Positions 15,114 through 23,234 of a stretch of 48,415 nucleotides of DNA are shown here, piece by piece; position 1 is the stretch's first letter; the number at the start of each line of letters is the position of its first letter. A program made the position numbers and the translations under genes. This DNA is from a virus, in IMG/VR virus record IMGVR_UViG_3300017779_005865, positions 1 through 48,415 of that record; one strand, 5' to 3'. The notes beneath the pieces were generated by a model, which worked only from the letters and a program-made list of their open reading frames with translations, was not told where the DNA came from and did no database searches.

Positions 15114-15977
15114 TTAGTCTCTTGCTATCATAAAACTTCTAACAATTTTCTTACTAACTTTCCTACCTGAATCTTCTATATTTTCTTTGCATGCAAATTC
15201 TATTAAATCTTCTGCAGAAATATTATCATATATACCTCTGACTACTCCGTCTGTATGTACCTGTTGGAATGGTTCATAACCTTTTTCCTTAAATAATTTT
15301 GGCTGACCAACTGGAGTGGTTATAACATATTTAGGTTTAAATCCAATTTTAAAGTATTCATTTAATATTTTTGCAAAGTCATTATCTTTTCCATAAAATT
15401 GTGGGTGAACCTCTAGTAATATATTAGTTTCTCCCTCATTATTATTTTTAAAGTATTCTAGTCCTCCTTCAAAAACTTGGGTTTCATGTCCTTCTATGTC
15501 CATCTTTATAAAGTTTGGATATTTTTTATTTGCCAAAAAAGTGTTTAGTGTGTAGCATGGTACTTTTATTTCTACAGTACTAGACTTTGTTTTTGATACG
15601 CTACTACAATTTGGCCTAGAAGATTGCCAAAAGCTTAGTTCTCCGTCATAATTAGACATGGCACATTCAGTTAATTGGCAAGTTTCTTGAAAACTATTTT
15701 CTTTTATATTATCTTTAAGTAGGCCTAAATTATTTGGATCAGGTTCTATTGCATAAACAGTTCCATTCTTTCCTACATTCTTTAACATTAATAGGGTTGC
15801 ATAACCTATATTTGCTCCTAAATCTATACAAGTCATTTCTTCTGTTACTGTTTCGTTCATTATTGCCATGAACGCTGCTTCTCTAATTCCATCATTATAT
15901 AACGGTAATGATATTCCTCCATCAGATAAGTTTAAATGCATTACCATTCCGTTTATTTCTTTTTTAACTCTAGACAT
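15114..15977 (-). CDS. FkbM-family methyltransferase
   Basis: A 287-residue SAM-dependent methyltransferase. It shows the SAM site CIDLGANIGYATL near residue 50, the acidic strand YAIEPDPNN, and the FkbM signature FIKMDIEGHETQVFEGG near residue 155. FkbM enzymes O-methylate sugars or polyketides; in this setting, probably a hydroxyl on a surface glycan. One base separates it from the gene below. The N-terminal 25 residues (MVMHLNLSDGGIS) are a short beta segment common in the family. Confidence 0.88.
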   Translation of the reverse strand: MSRVKKEINGMVMHLNLSDGGISLPLYNDGIREAAFMAIMNETVTEEMTCIDLGANIGYATLLMLKNVGKNGTVYAIEPDPNNLGLLKDNIKENSFQETCQLTECAMSNYDGELSFWQSSRPNCSSVSKTKSSTVEIKVPCYTLNTFLANKKYPNFIKMDIEGHETQVFEGGLEYFKNNNEGETNILLEVHPQFYGKDNDFAKILNEYFKIGFKPKYVITTPVGQPKLFKEKGYEPFQQVHTDGVVRGIYDNISAEDLIEFACKENIEDSGRKVSKKIVRSFMIARD

Positions 15978-15987
15978 GTTTTCTCCT

Positions 15988-16605
15988 CTATTTTATAACT
16001 GTTATATTTTTTAAATTAGGATTAAAATCAGAATTAGTATAAAATGTATAGTTTACATCTTTGTGTTTTCTGATAAACTCAATAATAAATTTCTTTAAAG
16101 CTTTTCCTTTTTCTTTTTGATAGTCTTTTGCAGGCATACTGTTAAAGTAATCTGTTTCGTAAAAATCCATTCCAGCAATATGAATATCTTTTTTTCCCAA
16201 TACAATTGTTGAATATAGTATGGCAATACTACCAGTTGTTGGAAAACCTCCTCCTTCTTTTTGAAAAGGCTTAAGTAAAGATGATAAATAAGAAGGTTTC
16301 AAACCAAAGCTTTCAATAAGTTTTTTCATACCAAAACATTCTGAAGCTTCTTCTGTAAACCTGTTTAGTATTACTTCGGTAATTCCGTATTTTTTATAAT
16401 ATTCTTTGTTTAAATTACTTAAACCAGTATCTTTACTAATTAAATGAATTACATTTTTATTATCAAATAATCTATGAACAAAATCATGTTTAAGCTCAAC
16501 ATTAAACTCATTTACAGCTATCATATCGCCGTTAATTCCATGGAAATATTTATCAGCTTTTTCCATAGAAGAACCTCTACATAAAATACAAATTTGATTA
16601 CCCAT
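15988..16605 (-). CDS. Sialyltransferase-like (GT42/DUF115-type) protein
   Basis: A 205-residue protein with a nucleotide-site start ICILCRGSSMEKADK, then MIAVNEFNVEL, and the region TTGSIAILYSTIVLGKKDIHIAGMDFYETDYF. This last pattern (small-residue helix, then I-x-G-x-D-F-Y) is typical of CstI-type sialyltransferases and DUF115 proteins. It directly follows a NeuB gene, so transfer of a CMP-nonulosonate is a natural guess. Family assignment is by pattern. No membrane segment. Confidence 0.6.
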   Translation of the reverse strand: MGNQICILCRGSSMEKADKYFHGINGDMIAVNEFNVELKHDFVHRLFDNKNVIHLISKDTGLSNLNKEYYKKYGITEVILNRFTEEASECFGMKKLIESFGLKPSYLSSLLKPFQKEGGGFPTTGSIAILYSTIVLGKKDIHIAGMDFYETDYFNSMPAKDYQKEKGKALKKFIIEFIRKHKDVNYTFYTNSDFNPNLKNITVIK

Positions 16606-17454
16606 TTATTTTCTTAATTTTTTTCTTATTGGCAATTCACTAGGAGTTACGACTTTATCATAAGAACCAAGCATGTCTTCTACTTCCATACATCTCTTTC
16701 TCAACATATCCATAGCTATAACTTCTAAACTAGATTTTTGATCCGTACCCCACATATCATGAGATATTGTTATATGCCTTTCAATTAACTTTGCGCCAAG
16801 AGAAACTGCAATAACGGTTGGCTCTAAATCTTCTTCATGTCCGGAGTAACCTATTTCTGTACCATATCTTTTTTTAAGTGTTTCAATTACCCTTAAGTTT
16901 AATTCTTTTTTAGGGGTTGGGTAGCTAGAATTGCAATGCATAATTATAGGGTTTACACCGTTTTTAATTATCAAGTTTACTGCACTATCTATTTCTTCTA
17001 AAGTTGACATTCCAGTAGATATTACCAATGGTATTTTTGTTTTGGCTGTTTCTACCAATAATTCTGTATTTGTTATTAAAGCTGATGGTATTTTTAAAAA
17101 TGGAACATCATACTGACTCATAAAATCTAAACTATCTAAGTCCCATACTGATGCTGTCCAATCTATTGGCTTTTCTTTTGAATATTTATCTATCATATCA
17201 TATTCTTTTTTGCCAAACTCAACTTTATATTTGTAGTCTAGATAAGACATTCTACCCCATGGGGTATCTCTCATTATAGACTTTTGATGTTCTGGAACGC
17301 ATACGTCAGGGTTACGCTTTTGAAATTTTACACAATCCCATTGACAGGCATTTGCAGCATCTATAAGTCTTTTTGTTATTTGAGTATCACCATTATGGTT
17401 AATACCTATTTCACCAATAAAATATGGTTTTTTTAAATTATTAAAATCTACCAT
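16606..17454 (-). CDS. NeuB-type nonulosonate synthase, copy 1
   Basis: A 282-residue PEP-dependent synthase of the NeuB family, which condenses phosphoenolpyruvate with an N-acetyl-hexosamine to give a nine-carbon acid. It shows GEIGINHNGD, VKFQKRNPD, STGMSTLEE, HCNSSYPTP and GYSGHEEDLEPT in order, all in the TIM-barrel domain. The usual C-terminal SAF antifreeze-like domain of about 70 residues is missing. I start at 17454 because GGAGG lies nine bases before this ATG; the ATG at 17463 abuts it directly. It overlaps the SDR gene by seven bases. Confidence 0.9.
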   Translation of the reverse strand: MVDFNNLKKPYFIGEIGINHNGDTQITKRLIDAANACQWDCVKFQKRNPDVCVPEHQKSIMRDTPWGRMSYLDYKYKVEFGKKEYDMIDKYSKEKPIDWTASVWDLDSLDFMSQYDVPFLKIPSALITNTELLVETAKTKIPLVISTGMSTLEEIDSAVNLIIKNGVNPIIMHCNSSYPTPKKELNLRVIETLKKRYGTEIGYSGHEEDLEPTVIAVSLGAKLIERHITISHDMWGTDQKSSLEVIAMDMLRKRCMEVEDMLGSYDKVVTPSELPIRKKLRK

Positions 17455-18125
17455 TTTGTCCATCCTCCGTCTACGCTTATTGTTTCTCCAGTTAAATAAG
17501 AAGATTTATTTGAACACAGATATTCTAATAGACCATTTAATTCTGTAGGGTTCATCATTCTTCCCATAGGAGTTTTATTACTATACTTTTCTATAAAATT
17601 TTTATCTTGTTTGTGTTTAACTCCTCCAGGAGCAACACAATTTACTGTAAAATTTGGAGCTAGGTGGATTGCTAAGTGCCTAGTTAATTGTATAACGGCA
17701 GCTTTTGAAACACCATAGCCTATATGCTTTTCATTTTTTCCAGGATATAAATTTGGCATGGGAGATGTTATTCCATAAGTAGAAGAAAAATTAACAATTG
17801 TTCCTCTATTATTATTTCTCGCAAACTCTCTACAAACAGAAAACAGGCTTAAAACATTTACGTTTAAGTATCTATCAAATGATCTTAAAGATATTTCAAA
17901 TAAATTATCAGCCTTTTTATTTGAGTCTACATGGTCATTCATAGCAAATAAATTTATTAAGTGATCTGCTTTATTCTTTGCAAAAAAATCTTTTACAAAA
18001 CTTTCACTTGATAAATCATGGCCTAAACTTAAGTCGCATCTAATTACCTCATTTCCATTTTTTTCAAAAAATTTAGAAACTTCTTTTCCTATTAAACCTT
18101 CTGAACCAGCAATAATTACCTTCAT
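17448..18125 (-). CDS. Short-chain dehydrogenase, copy 1
   Basis: A 225-residue SDR with IIAGSEGLIGKEV at the cofactor site, NFSSTYG on the catalytic-Ser strand, and the Tyr-x3-Lys pair in GYGVSKAAV. It ends TGETISVDGGWTKW, a usual SDR terminus. The ATG at 18125 follows GGGGG at five bases and is preferred to 18137. SDRs beside NeuB genes often oxidise or reduce a keto-sugar intermediate; substrate unknown. It sits between a DegT aminotransferase and NeuB, overlapping NeuB. Confidence 0.85.
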   Translation of the reverse strand: MKVIIAGSEGLIGKEVSKFFEKNGNEVIRCDLSLGHDLSSESFVKDFFAKNKADHLINLFAMNDHVDSNKKADNLFEISLRSFDRYLNVNVLSLFSVCREFARNNNRGTIVNFSSTYGITSPMPNLYPGKNEKHIGYGVSKAAVIQLTRHLAIHLAPNFTVNCVAPGGVKHKQDKNFIEKYSNKTPMGRMMNPTELNGLLEYLCSNKSSYLTGETISVDGGWTKW

Positions 18126-18127
18126 TT

Positions 18128-19387
18128 TTACCCCCATAAACAGTTATCCCACCCATCTGCATCTTGATTTTTTAAGTGTTCTTTGTTAAAATATTCTATA
18201 GTTTCTTTTAGTATCCTTGCTTTTTTTCTTGCAAGATCTAAATCTCTATAGTTTGTTTTAAATACCATTAACCTTTTTTGTACTTCCTCTGCAACTGGGC
18301 AAAGGCCTTTATTATAACTAATACTATTATATATATCAGGAAGACGTTTAACAAAGTTTCTTTCTGCCATAACAGGTTCTAAATAAGGTACAGACCAGGC
18401 TCCATATATTCCATCTCCACCTCTCATCATATATTGTTTTCTAAAGTCTTCCCAAGAAACTCCAATTTTATCGTCTCCATAATATTTAGCTCCAACGGCC
18501 CAATATGAATTATCACTGTATTCTGGAGTAAACTGAGGAGTAATATAATCACAACCTCTAATTGCATCTAAAAATATTTCTGCAGATTTTTTTCTCAGGT
18601 CAACTAACTCTTCTAATCTTTCAAGTTGTGCAAGAGCAATAGCTGATAAAAACTCAGATAGTCTATAGTTCCACCCTATTTCACTATGCCTTTTGTAATT
18701 TGGGTTTTGAAATACATCTAAATTTGCTTTAACCTTGCCTTCATCAGCTTTTAAATTTTTAAATCCATGACCTCCAGACTTTCTACATTTTTCTGCTAGG
18801 ATTGTATCATTTGTTATTATCATACCACCTTCGCCGCACGACATATGTTTTGAATTTTCAAAACTATAGCTAGCAAAAGATCCAAATGTACCAACCATTT
18901 TACCCTTATATCTACTCAAAAAGCATTCAGCATTGTCTTCTATAATTGGTATATTATATTTTTCAGATATAGCCATTAGCTCATCCATTTCGCATGGTAA
19001 TCCATATACGCTGACAATCATTATAGCTTTAGTTTTTGGGGTTATTTTTCTTTCAACGTCTTTAGGGTCAATAGTAAATGTATCTGGTAAAATATCTGCG
19101 TAAACTGGTATTGCGTTTGCATGTATTGTTGTTGAAGTATTCATAATCACAGACAAAGCCGGAGATATTACTTCATCTCCTGGTCCTACACCTAAAGCCT
19201 CTAGAGCTGAATGCATTGTTGATGTACCGGAATTAAATGCAATACCATGCTTTGATTCAAATTTATTTGCAAATTCTTTTTCTAATCTTCCCGTCCAACT
19301 TCCTTCTGTTGAGCTCCATTTCTCTGAATTTAGAACTTTATTAACATACAATTCCTCATTACCTAAATATTTTGATTTGTTTTTCAT
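18128..19387 (-). CDS. DegT/DnrJ/EryC1-type aminotransferase, copy 1
   Basis: A 419-residue PLP-dependent sugar aminotransferase. Motifs: AFNSGTSTMHSALEALGVGPGDEVISP, IEDNAECF and the PLP Lys in SFENSKHMSCGEGGMI near residue 188, then NYRLSEFLSAIALAQLE. These enzymes add an amino group to a keto-sugar nucleotide using glutamate. Full length for the family. It follows a class I promoter-like gap and heads a small set with the SDR and NeuB, so it could supply the amino sugar that NeuB uses. Confidence 0.9.
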   Translation of the reverse strand: MKNKSKYLGNEELYVNKVLNSEKWSSTEGSWTGRLEKEFANKFESKHGIAFNSGTSTMHSALEALGVGPGDEVISPALSVIMNTSTTIHANAIPVYADILPDTFTIDPKDVERKITPKTKAIMIVSVYGLPCEMDELMAISEKYNIPIIEDNAECFLSRYKGKMVGTFGSFASYSFENSKHMSCGEGGMIITNDTILAEKCRKSGGHGFKNLKADEGKVKANLDVFQNPNYKRHSEIGWNYRLSEFLSAIALAQLERLEELVDLRKKSAEIFLDAIRGCDYITPQFTPEYSDNSYWAVGAKYYGDDKIGVSWEDFRKQYMMRGGDGIYGAWSVPYLEPVMAERNFVKRLPDIYNSISYNKGLCPVAEEVQKRLMVFKTNYRDLDLARKKARILKETIEYFNKEHLKNQDADGWDNCLWG

Positions 19388-19440
19388 ACTTTATCTCATT
19401 TATATAAACTAATATAATAAATTTTCATGACATGGTAAAA
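19388..19440 (-). promoter_or_regulatory. Class I AT-rich promoter-like element
   Basis: On the minus strand, TTTTACCATGTCA, a short A-rich spacer, then TTTATTATATTA, ending about 23 bases before the ATG at 19387. It lies between the tRNA-like locus and the aminotransferase gene. Confidence 0.5.
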
Positions 19441-19459
19441 TTATTTAATTATAAATTTG

Positions 19460-19608
19460 TGGAGGAAGAGGGACTCGAACCCCCATCCATTGACTGCGAT
19501 AAATACGTATTTCCAATTATACCATAAATCGTACAATTTAATTGGACTCGAACCAATATTTTATTTATCATAGCAGTCAATTGTTTTAGCCATTTAAACT
19601 AAACCCCC
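19460..19608 (-). tRNA. Two interleaved tRNA-like cloverleaves (one permuted and nested in the other)
   Basis: Minus-strand order: 5' half of A (19608-19573), 3' half of B (19569-19534), a two-base gap, 5' half of B (19531-19498), 3' half of A (19497-19460). Read straight, neither pair of neighbouring halves forms acceptor or anticodon stems. Swapped, they do. B has CGATTTA/TAAATTG (7 pairs, one G-U), D stem GTAT/ATAC, T stem ATTGG/CCAAT and anticodon stem TATTT/AAATA. A has anticodon stem ATTGA/TCAAT, D stem GTTT/AAAC, T stem GGGGG/CCCTC and acceptor GGGGGTT/TTCCTCC (5 of 7, including G3-U70, with A73). Both keep T8, A14, G18G19, A21, A15-T48 and the TTCGAGT loop. The two anticodon arms fuse into one 17-pair helix with a TAT bulge. 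Mature anticodons cannot be assigned. The 5' end overlaps the next CDS by 15 bases. Confidence 0.6.
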
Positions 19609-20418
19609 TATTTTTTCTGAGAATAAATTTACTGGTTCAAATAGCATTCTTTTTTTCCAAGATACCAGTCCACTTTTCTCCAAATTACTTAAACTCCAGT
19701 ATTGCAAACATCTAGGACCATTTTCTGATTCTAGTAACCGTTTAATTATATTGATTAAAAGATAAAACATTACTCCATCCTTTAAATAATTATTATGGCC
19801 GAAAATAAAAGTTACGCATGAAAGATCTCCATCTCTAGCTATTCCACTGTAAGCAATTAGTTTTCTATTTGTTTTTATATTTCCTTGTTTATAACTCTTT
19901 AAGTACCTGAAAACCCCAAACCACCTTGTATGATGTAAAGGATAATTTGGTTCTTCAATTTTAAGTTCATCTTTAGGGTAGCCTCCCATTTCTTCAACGC
20001 TCCTTAAATAATACTTATTTAACTTATTTTTTCTATTTAATGTAGACTTATGTATTTCATGAATATCTGGAGTATAATTTTCGTATCTAAACTCTTCAAA
20101 CATATATCTTTTATTTTTTGAAATATCATAATCTCTAATAACATTACTTGGTAATCTATTAAAGTAGTCGTCAAAAGTATTGTATTTTTCAAAATCTATA
20201 ACAGCAGAAGGATGTCTAGGATTAGATGAGTTAAATGAAATAAAATGTCCTGGAAATTCTGAAAGTCCGCAAAATTCATTGTATTTTTCATTGTAAAAAT
20301 TTTCATTTTTATCATCTGTAAATAGATAATTATGCATCATAAATAGTAAAGCAAAATGCCTACACCTATTTTCCTTTGTGCAATGTTCATCATATAAATT
20401 AAGTTTAATACTATTCAT
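19594..20418 (-). CDS. Putative acyltransferase-like (GNAT/FemAB-type) protein
   Basis: A 274-residue protein. The middle holds HKSTLNRKNKLNKYYL and LIAYSGIARDGDLSCVTFIFGHNNYLKDGVMFYLLINII, a strand-loop-helix that resembles GNAT-fold acetyl-CoA binding, though the classic Q/R-x-x-G-x-G/A loop is not clear. In this setting it could acylate an amino sugar. The last five codons and the stop lie inside the 5' half of the tRNA-like element. It overlaps the cytidylyltransferase by four bases. Confidence 0.45.
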   Translation of the reverse strand: MNSIKLNLYDEHCTKENRCRHFALLFMMHNYLFTDDKNENFYNEKYNEFCGLSEFPGHFISFNSSNPRHPSAVIDFEKYNTFDDYFNRLPSNVIRDYDISKNKRYMFEEFRYENYTPDIHEIHKSTLNRKNKLNKYYLRSVEEMGGYPKDELKIEEPNYPLHHTRWFGVFRYLKSYKQGNIKTNRKLIAYSGIARDGDLSCVTFIFGHNNYLKDGVMFYLLINIIKRLLESENGPRCLQYWSLSNLEKSGLVSWKKRMLFEPVNLFSEKIGGLV

Positions 20419-21164
20419 TTTATTTTTAATTCTATTTTAGATTCTTGATTTTTTTTCCATTCTTCTTCTAGATAAAGGTTTATTTTTCCTATTTCAGGTT
20501 TTTTATCTATTAAATTAACTATATCTTTTAGGTTAAAATATTTTTTACCAAAATTATTAATTATAGTTTCAAAAAATATTAAATCGTCTGGATAGTCTAA
20601 TGTCATCCGTATATCCTTTCTAAGATATTCTTTAGGAATATTTTTTAGCTGGCTTATGCTGAATAATCCAGTTTCTTTGAAATATACCCACATCATTTCG
20701 GTATTGTCAGAGTCTTTTATTTCACAGACTTTAGACAAAGCTGTTGTACTTATTCCATATGTAAATGCTCCACAAATTGTTTTTTCGGACTCTATAAAAT
20801 CTTCCTGGGATATTTTTTGCTGTTTGAACGCTAGATCAATTAGTTCTGGCTCGCAAAATAAATCGTCTCCGTCTGCAGTTACAAAGAAATCAACATTAAA
20901 TTTTTTGCAGGCACCGTTCCATCTTTCTAATTTATCACTTTCGCTACCTCTAAAATATTCTATATTATTTTGTTTTGCTATTTTACACAAGATATCGTCT
21001 TCTTTATTTTTTGTTGTACAAAGTATTATTTTGTCAGCCAATTTTGATTTTTTTACCCTATCTATTAAATAGACAATAGTCTCTTTTCCCATTATCTTTA
21101 ATAAAGCTTTATTGGGTAATCTAGTAGAGTTTGTTCTAACAGTTATTAAAATTGCAGTTACCAT
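20415..21164 (-). CDS. SpsF-like cytidylyltransferase
   Basis: A 249-residue nucleotidyltransferase with the activation loop ILITVRTNSTRLPNKALLKIMGKE (pattern RxxSxRLPxK) and the metal site TADGDDLF near residue 97. This is the SpsF/acylneuraminate cytidylyltransferase family, which makes CMP-sugars. It is distinct from the NeuA-type enzyme elsewhere in the window, so two activated sugars may be produced. Overlaps both neighbours by a few bases. Confidence 0.82.
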   Translation of the reverse strand: MVTAILITVRTNSTRLPNKALLKIMGKETIVYLIDRVKKSKLADKIILCTTKNKEDDILCKIAKQNNIEYFRGSESDKLERWNGACKKFNVDFFVTADGDDLFCEPELIDLAFKQQKISQEDFIESEKTICGAFTYGISTTALSKVCEIKDSDNTEMMWVYFKETGLFSISQLKNIPKEYLRKDIRMTLDYPDDLIFFETIINNFGKKYFNLKDIVNLIDKKPEIGKINLYLEEEWKKNQESKIELKIK

Positions 21165-21880
21165 AGTTTTTCAGTCGTTATAAAATCTTTTAATAAACTC
21201 TTTTCTGATAGGTTTATTGCTTCTACGTTATTATACTCTGTAAATTCCTTGATATATTTAGCTATATTTCTTTCTTGCGTTGGGTGTACAGATTCAGCAC
21301 TTCTTTCGTCTGGTTTAGATGTGACCATTAGTGGAGCCTCTGAATTTAAGTTTAAGTGTGCATATGCATTATTATTTGTCCAAAAATATTCACTAGAGTA
21401 TAGATCACACCCTAAAAAATATATCTTTTTATATTCCATTCTAACAAGAGTTTCTAAAAGCAAGCTTAAACTGGCATAACACCTAACCTGTAATCTATCT
21501 CCGCTGGGTTTATAATTTCCATTTTGAGAAAGCTTATTGTTTATGTCTTTATTATACTTATAAACATTATTGTATGATCTTAGCATGTCTGATAAATATT
21601 GTCTGGTTCCGTCAATTACCCAATTTACATTTTTATATTCTTTAAATTTATTCTTAAACATTTTTCTCATTATAGGACCGTCCCTATGTTCTTTAATTTC
21701 AGGGTGGTAAAAGTCAGGAACAATAAAATTATGAAATATAAAATTATTAACCGTCCAAATATCAAAATTTAATATTGAAGATACTGTGGTTGGGTTTAAT
21801 TCATTTATTGAAGGACCACATCCCAAATATATTGCAGTATCGCTTTTTTTCTTTTTTAGTAGCTCATCTATAAAAATCAT
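21158..21880 (-). CDS. Second sialyltransferase-like (GT42/DUF115-type) protein
   Basis: A 240-residue protein starting with a GPS motif: TAIYLGCGPSINELNPTTVSS, then IWTVNNFIFH, and LLLETLVRMEYKKIYFLGCDLYSSEYF, the same layout as the GT42-like gene near 16,000 but with clearer GxGPSxN. A late His in SVHPTQERNIAKYI may be the catalytic-type His of this group. Direct overlap with the SpsF-like gene suggests that it uses the CMP-sugar made by that enzyme (inference). Confidence 0.65.
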   Translation of the reverse strand: MIFIDELLKKKKSDTAIYLGCGPSINELNPTTVSSILNFDIWTVNNFIFHNFIVPDFYHPEIKEHRDGPIMRKMFKNKFKEYKNVNWVIDGTRQYLSDMLRSYNNVYKYNKDINNKLSQNGNYKPSGDRLQVRCYASLSLLLETLVRMEYKKIYFLGCDLYSSEYFWTNNNAYAHLNLNSEAPLMVTSKPDERSAESVHPTQERNIAKYIKEFTEYNNVEAINLSEKSLLKDFITTEKLW

Positions 21881-22242
21881 TATTGAGAGTCTCCTCTTCT
21901 AACCCTATAACTGTCTGGGTCGAAGTGCTGGGTTGATACCTCAAATATTTCAGAGTTATCTTCTAAGGCAACGAGTTGGTGAGGTTGTCCTCTTTCTATT
22001 GTAATACATGTACCAATTTCTATGATTGTCGAATGTTCTTCTGCAGTCTCTGTGTCAATCCATTTATATTCAAAGCTTCCATTTCCTACATACCAAGATT
22101 CTTTTTTAATTACGTGATAGTGCATTGAAAATTTGTTTCCTTTTTTGTTAAATCTTAAAAGCTTTCCACAATACTCTTCATCATTATGAATCCATATCTC
22201 TTGTCCCCAAGCTTTGTCTACAATTTTTGGCTTTACTATCAT
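21880..22242 (-). CDS. Cupin, mannose-6-phosphate-isomerase type
   Basis: A 120-residue single cupin with the metal motif MHYHVIKKESWYV (His-x-His, Glu) and a second His in GQPHQLVA. It would bind a metal and act on a small sugar phosphate, or only bind it. It shares one base with each neighbour. Stand-alone cupins of this type are frequent beside HAD phosphatases in capsule clusters, as here. Confidence 0.75.
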   Translation of the reverse strand: MIVKPKIVDKAWGQEIWIHNDEEYCGKLLRFNKKGNKFSMHYHVIKKESWYVGNGSFEYKWIDTETAEEHSTIIEIGTCITIERGQPHQLVALEDNSEIFEVSTQHFDPDSYRVRRGDSQ

Positions 22243-22550
22243 TATATTTCTTCTATTCTCTTAGACTTATCGTCTATAAATAAATCAAAAACTGGTTTCT
22301 TTTGTGTTTCTATTCTATTGTAGCAACAGCCCCAATTATCTATTTGTTTTTTGGTATGCTTACTCCAGTCTTTACCTGTTCCACTTCCTCTAGCTGTCCA
22401 ATAGACTATTTCGTGTCCTTCATTATATAATTTATTTATTTTTAATATCTGCTCGTTTCTTGGTTTTGCGAGTGTGTAATCCCACTCTCCATTTTCATTT
22501 TTTGCAGAATGACTACAAATTGTTCCATCTATATCTACGTATATTATCAT
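22242..22550 (-). CDS. Small HAD-type capsular-biosynthesis phosphatase
   Basis: A 102-residue HAD protein: IYVDIDGTICS (D5, D7), YWTARGSGTGKDWSKHTKKQ, and DLFIDDKSKR. It is a minimal type without a cap domain, similar to phosphatases in polysaccharide clusters that act on sugar or heptose phosphates. It overlaps the cupin by one base, and the two may work on the same sugar phosphate. Confidence 0.78.
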   Translation of the reverse strand: MIIYVDIDGTICSHSAKNENGEWDYTLAKPRNEQILKINKLYNEGHEIVYWTARGSGTGKDWSKHTKKQIDNWGCCYNRIETQKKPVFDLFIDDKSKRIEEI

Positions 22551-22564
22551 ATTGCTTTATCCTA

Positions 22565-23233
22565 TTAAAATAAACTATTTGATTTTCCACCATCAAAGTT
22601 TATTGTTACGCCTGTTAAATATTTTATTTTGTTTTCAACTATTGACTTTACAAAATCGCCTATTTCTTTAGTTTTACCTAATCTTCCAAGTGGTAATTTT
22701 TCTTCTAGAGCTGGAATATCATTGACTAATCCTCTAATTCTATCTGTATCTACTGGGCCAGGCGCTATGTTAATTGTTGTTATGTTTCTTTTAGCAAACT
22801 CTTTACTTAGACACTTTAATACACTTGTAAAAGCTACTCTGTATGCATTTGATAGCATCAATTTTTCACTAGGTTCTTTTATGTTAAATGAAGAAACTAA
22901 AAATACATAGCCACCATCATTTATTTTTATATTTTGAAGTATATTAAAAAAACTATAAAATAATTGGTTGTGATATTTTTCGCAGTCTTGTCTAGTAATA
23001 TCATTGAATTTTTGGGCTGGTGGTCCTCCTGTGTTTAGTACTAGAATGTCTGTATATGGATTTTTATCTATAAATCTTTTCACAGTATTTAGGTTTGAAG
23101 TATCTACATCATTAGTAGATGTTCTAATTACCTCCCACTTTGGCCACTTTAGACCATTATTCATAGATTCTATTGAATCGGCTATACCTTTACCTATTCC
23201 TCTGCTTCCTGCTAATACTATTGCTTTATTCAT
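22565..23233 (-). CDS. SDR-like protein lacking the catalytic Lys
   Basis: A 222-residue short-chain dehydrogenase relative. The cofactor site (VLAGSRGIGKGIADS), LNTGG and the terminus (TGVTINFDGG) are normal, but at the active site the expected Tyr-x3-Lys reads NAYRVAFTS (Tyr-x3-Phe). Unless an Arg or Lys nearby substitutes, oxidoreductase activity should be weak or changed. The Ser strand VFLVSSFN is retained. It lies just before a NeuB-like gene that also has altered residues. Confidence 0.78.
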   Translation of the reverse strand: MNKAIVLAGSRGIGKGIADSIESMNNGLKWPKWEVIRTSTNDVDTSNLNTVKRFIDKNPYTDILVLNTGGPPAQKFNDITRQDCEKYHNQLFYSFFNILQNIKINDGGYVFLVSSFNIKEPSEKLMLSNAYRVAFTSVLKCLSKEFAKRNITTINIAPGPVDTDRIRGLVNDIPALEEKLPLGRLGKTKEIGDFVKSIVENKIKYLTGVTINFDGGKSNSLF

Positions 23234-23234
23234 T

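Noticed and set aside
19460-19533. An ordinary tRNA read straight from the second D arm to the second T arm
   Set aside because: The acceptor halves CGATTTA and TTCCTCC do not pair, and neither do the anticodon-stem halves TATTT and TCAAT.
19534-19608. An ordinary tRNA-Ser(GCT)-like gene read straight from the first D arm to the first T arm
   Set aside because: GGGGGTT does not pair with TAAATTG, ATTGA does not pair with GATAA, and there is no long variable arm as in Ser tRNAs.
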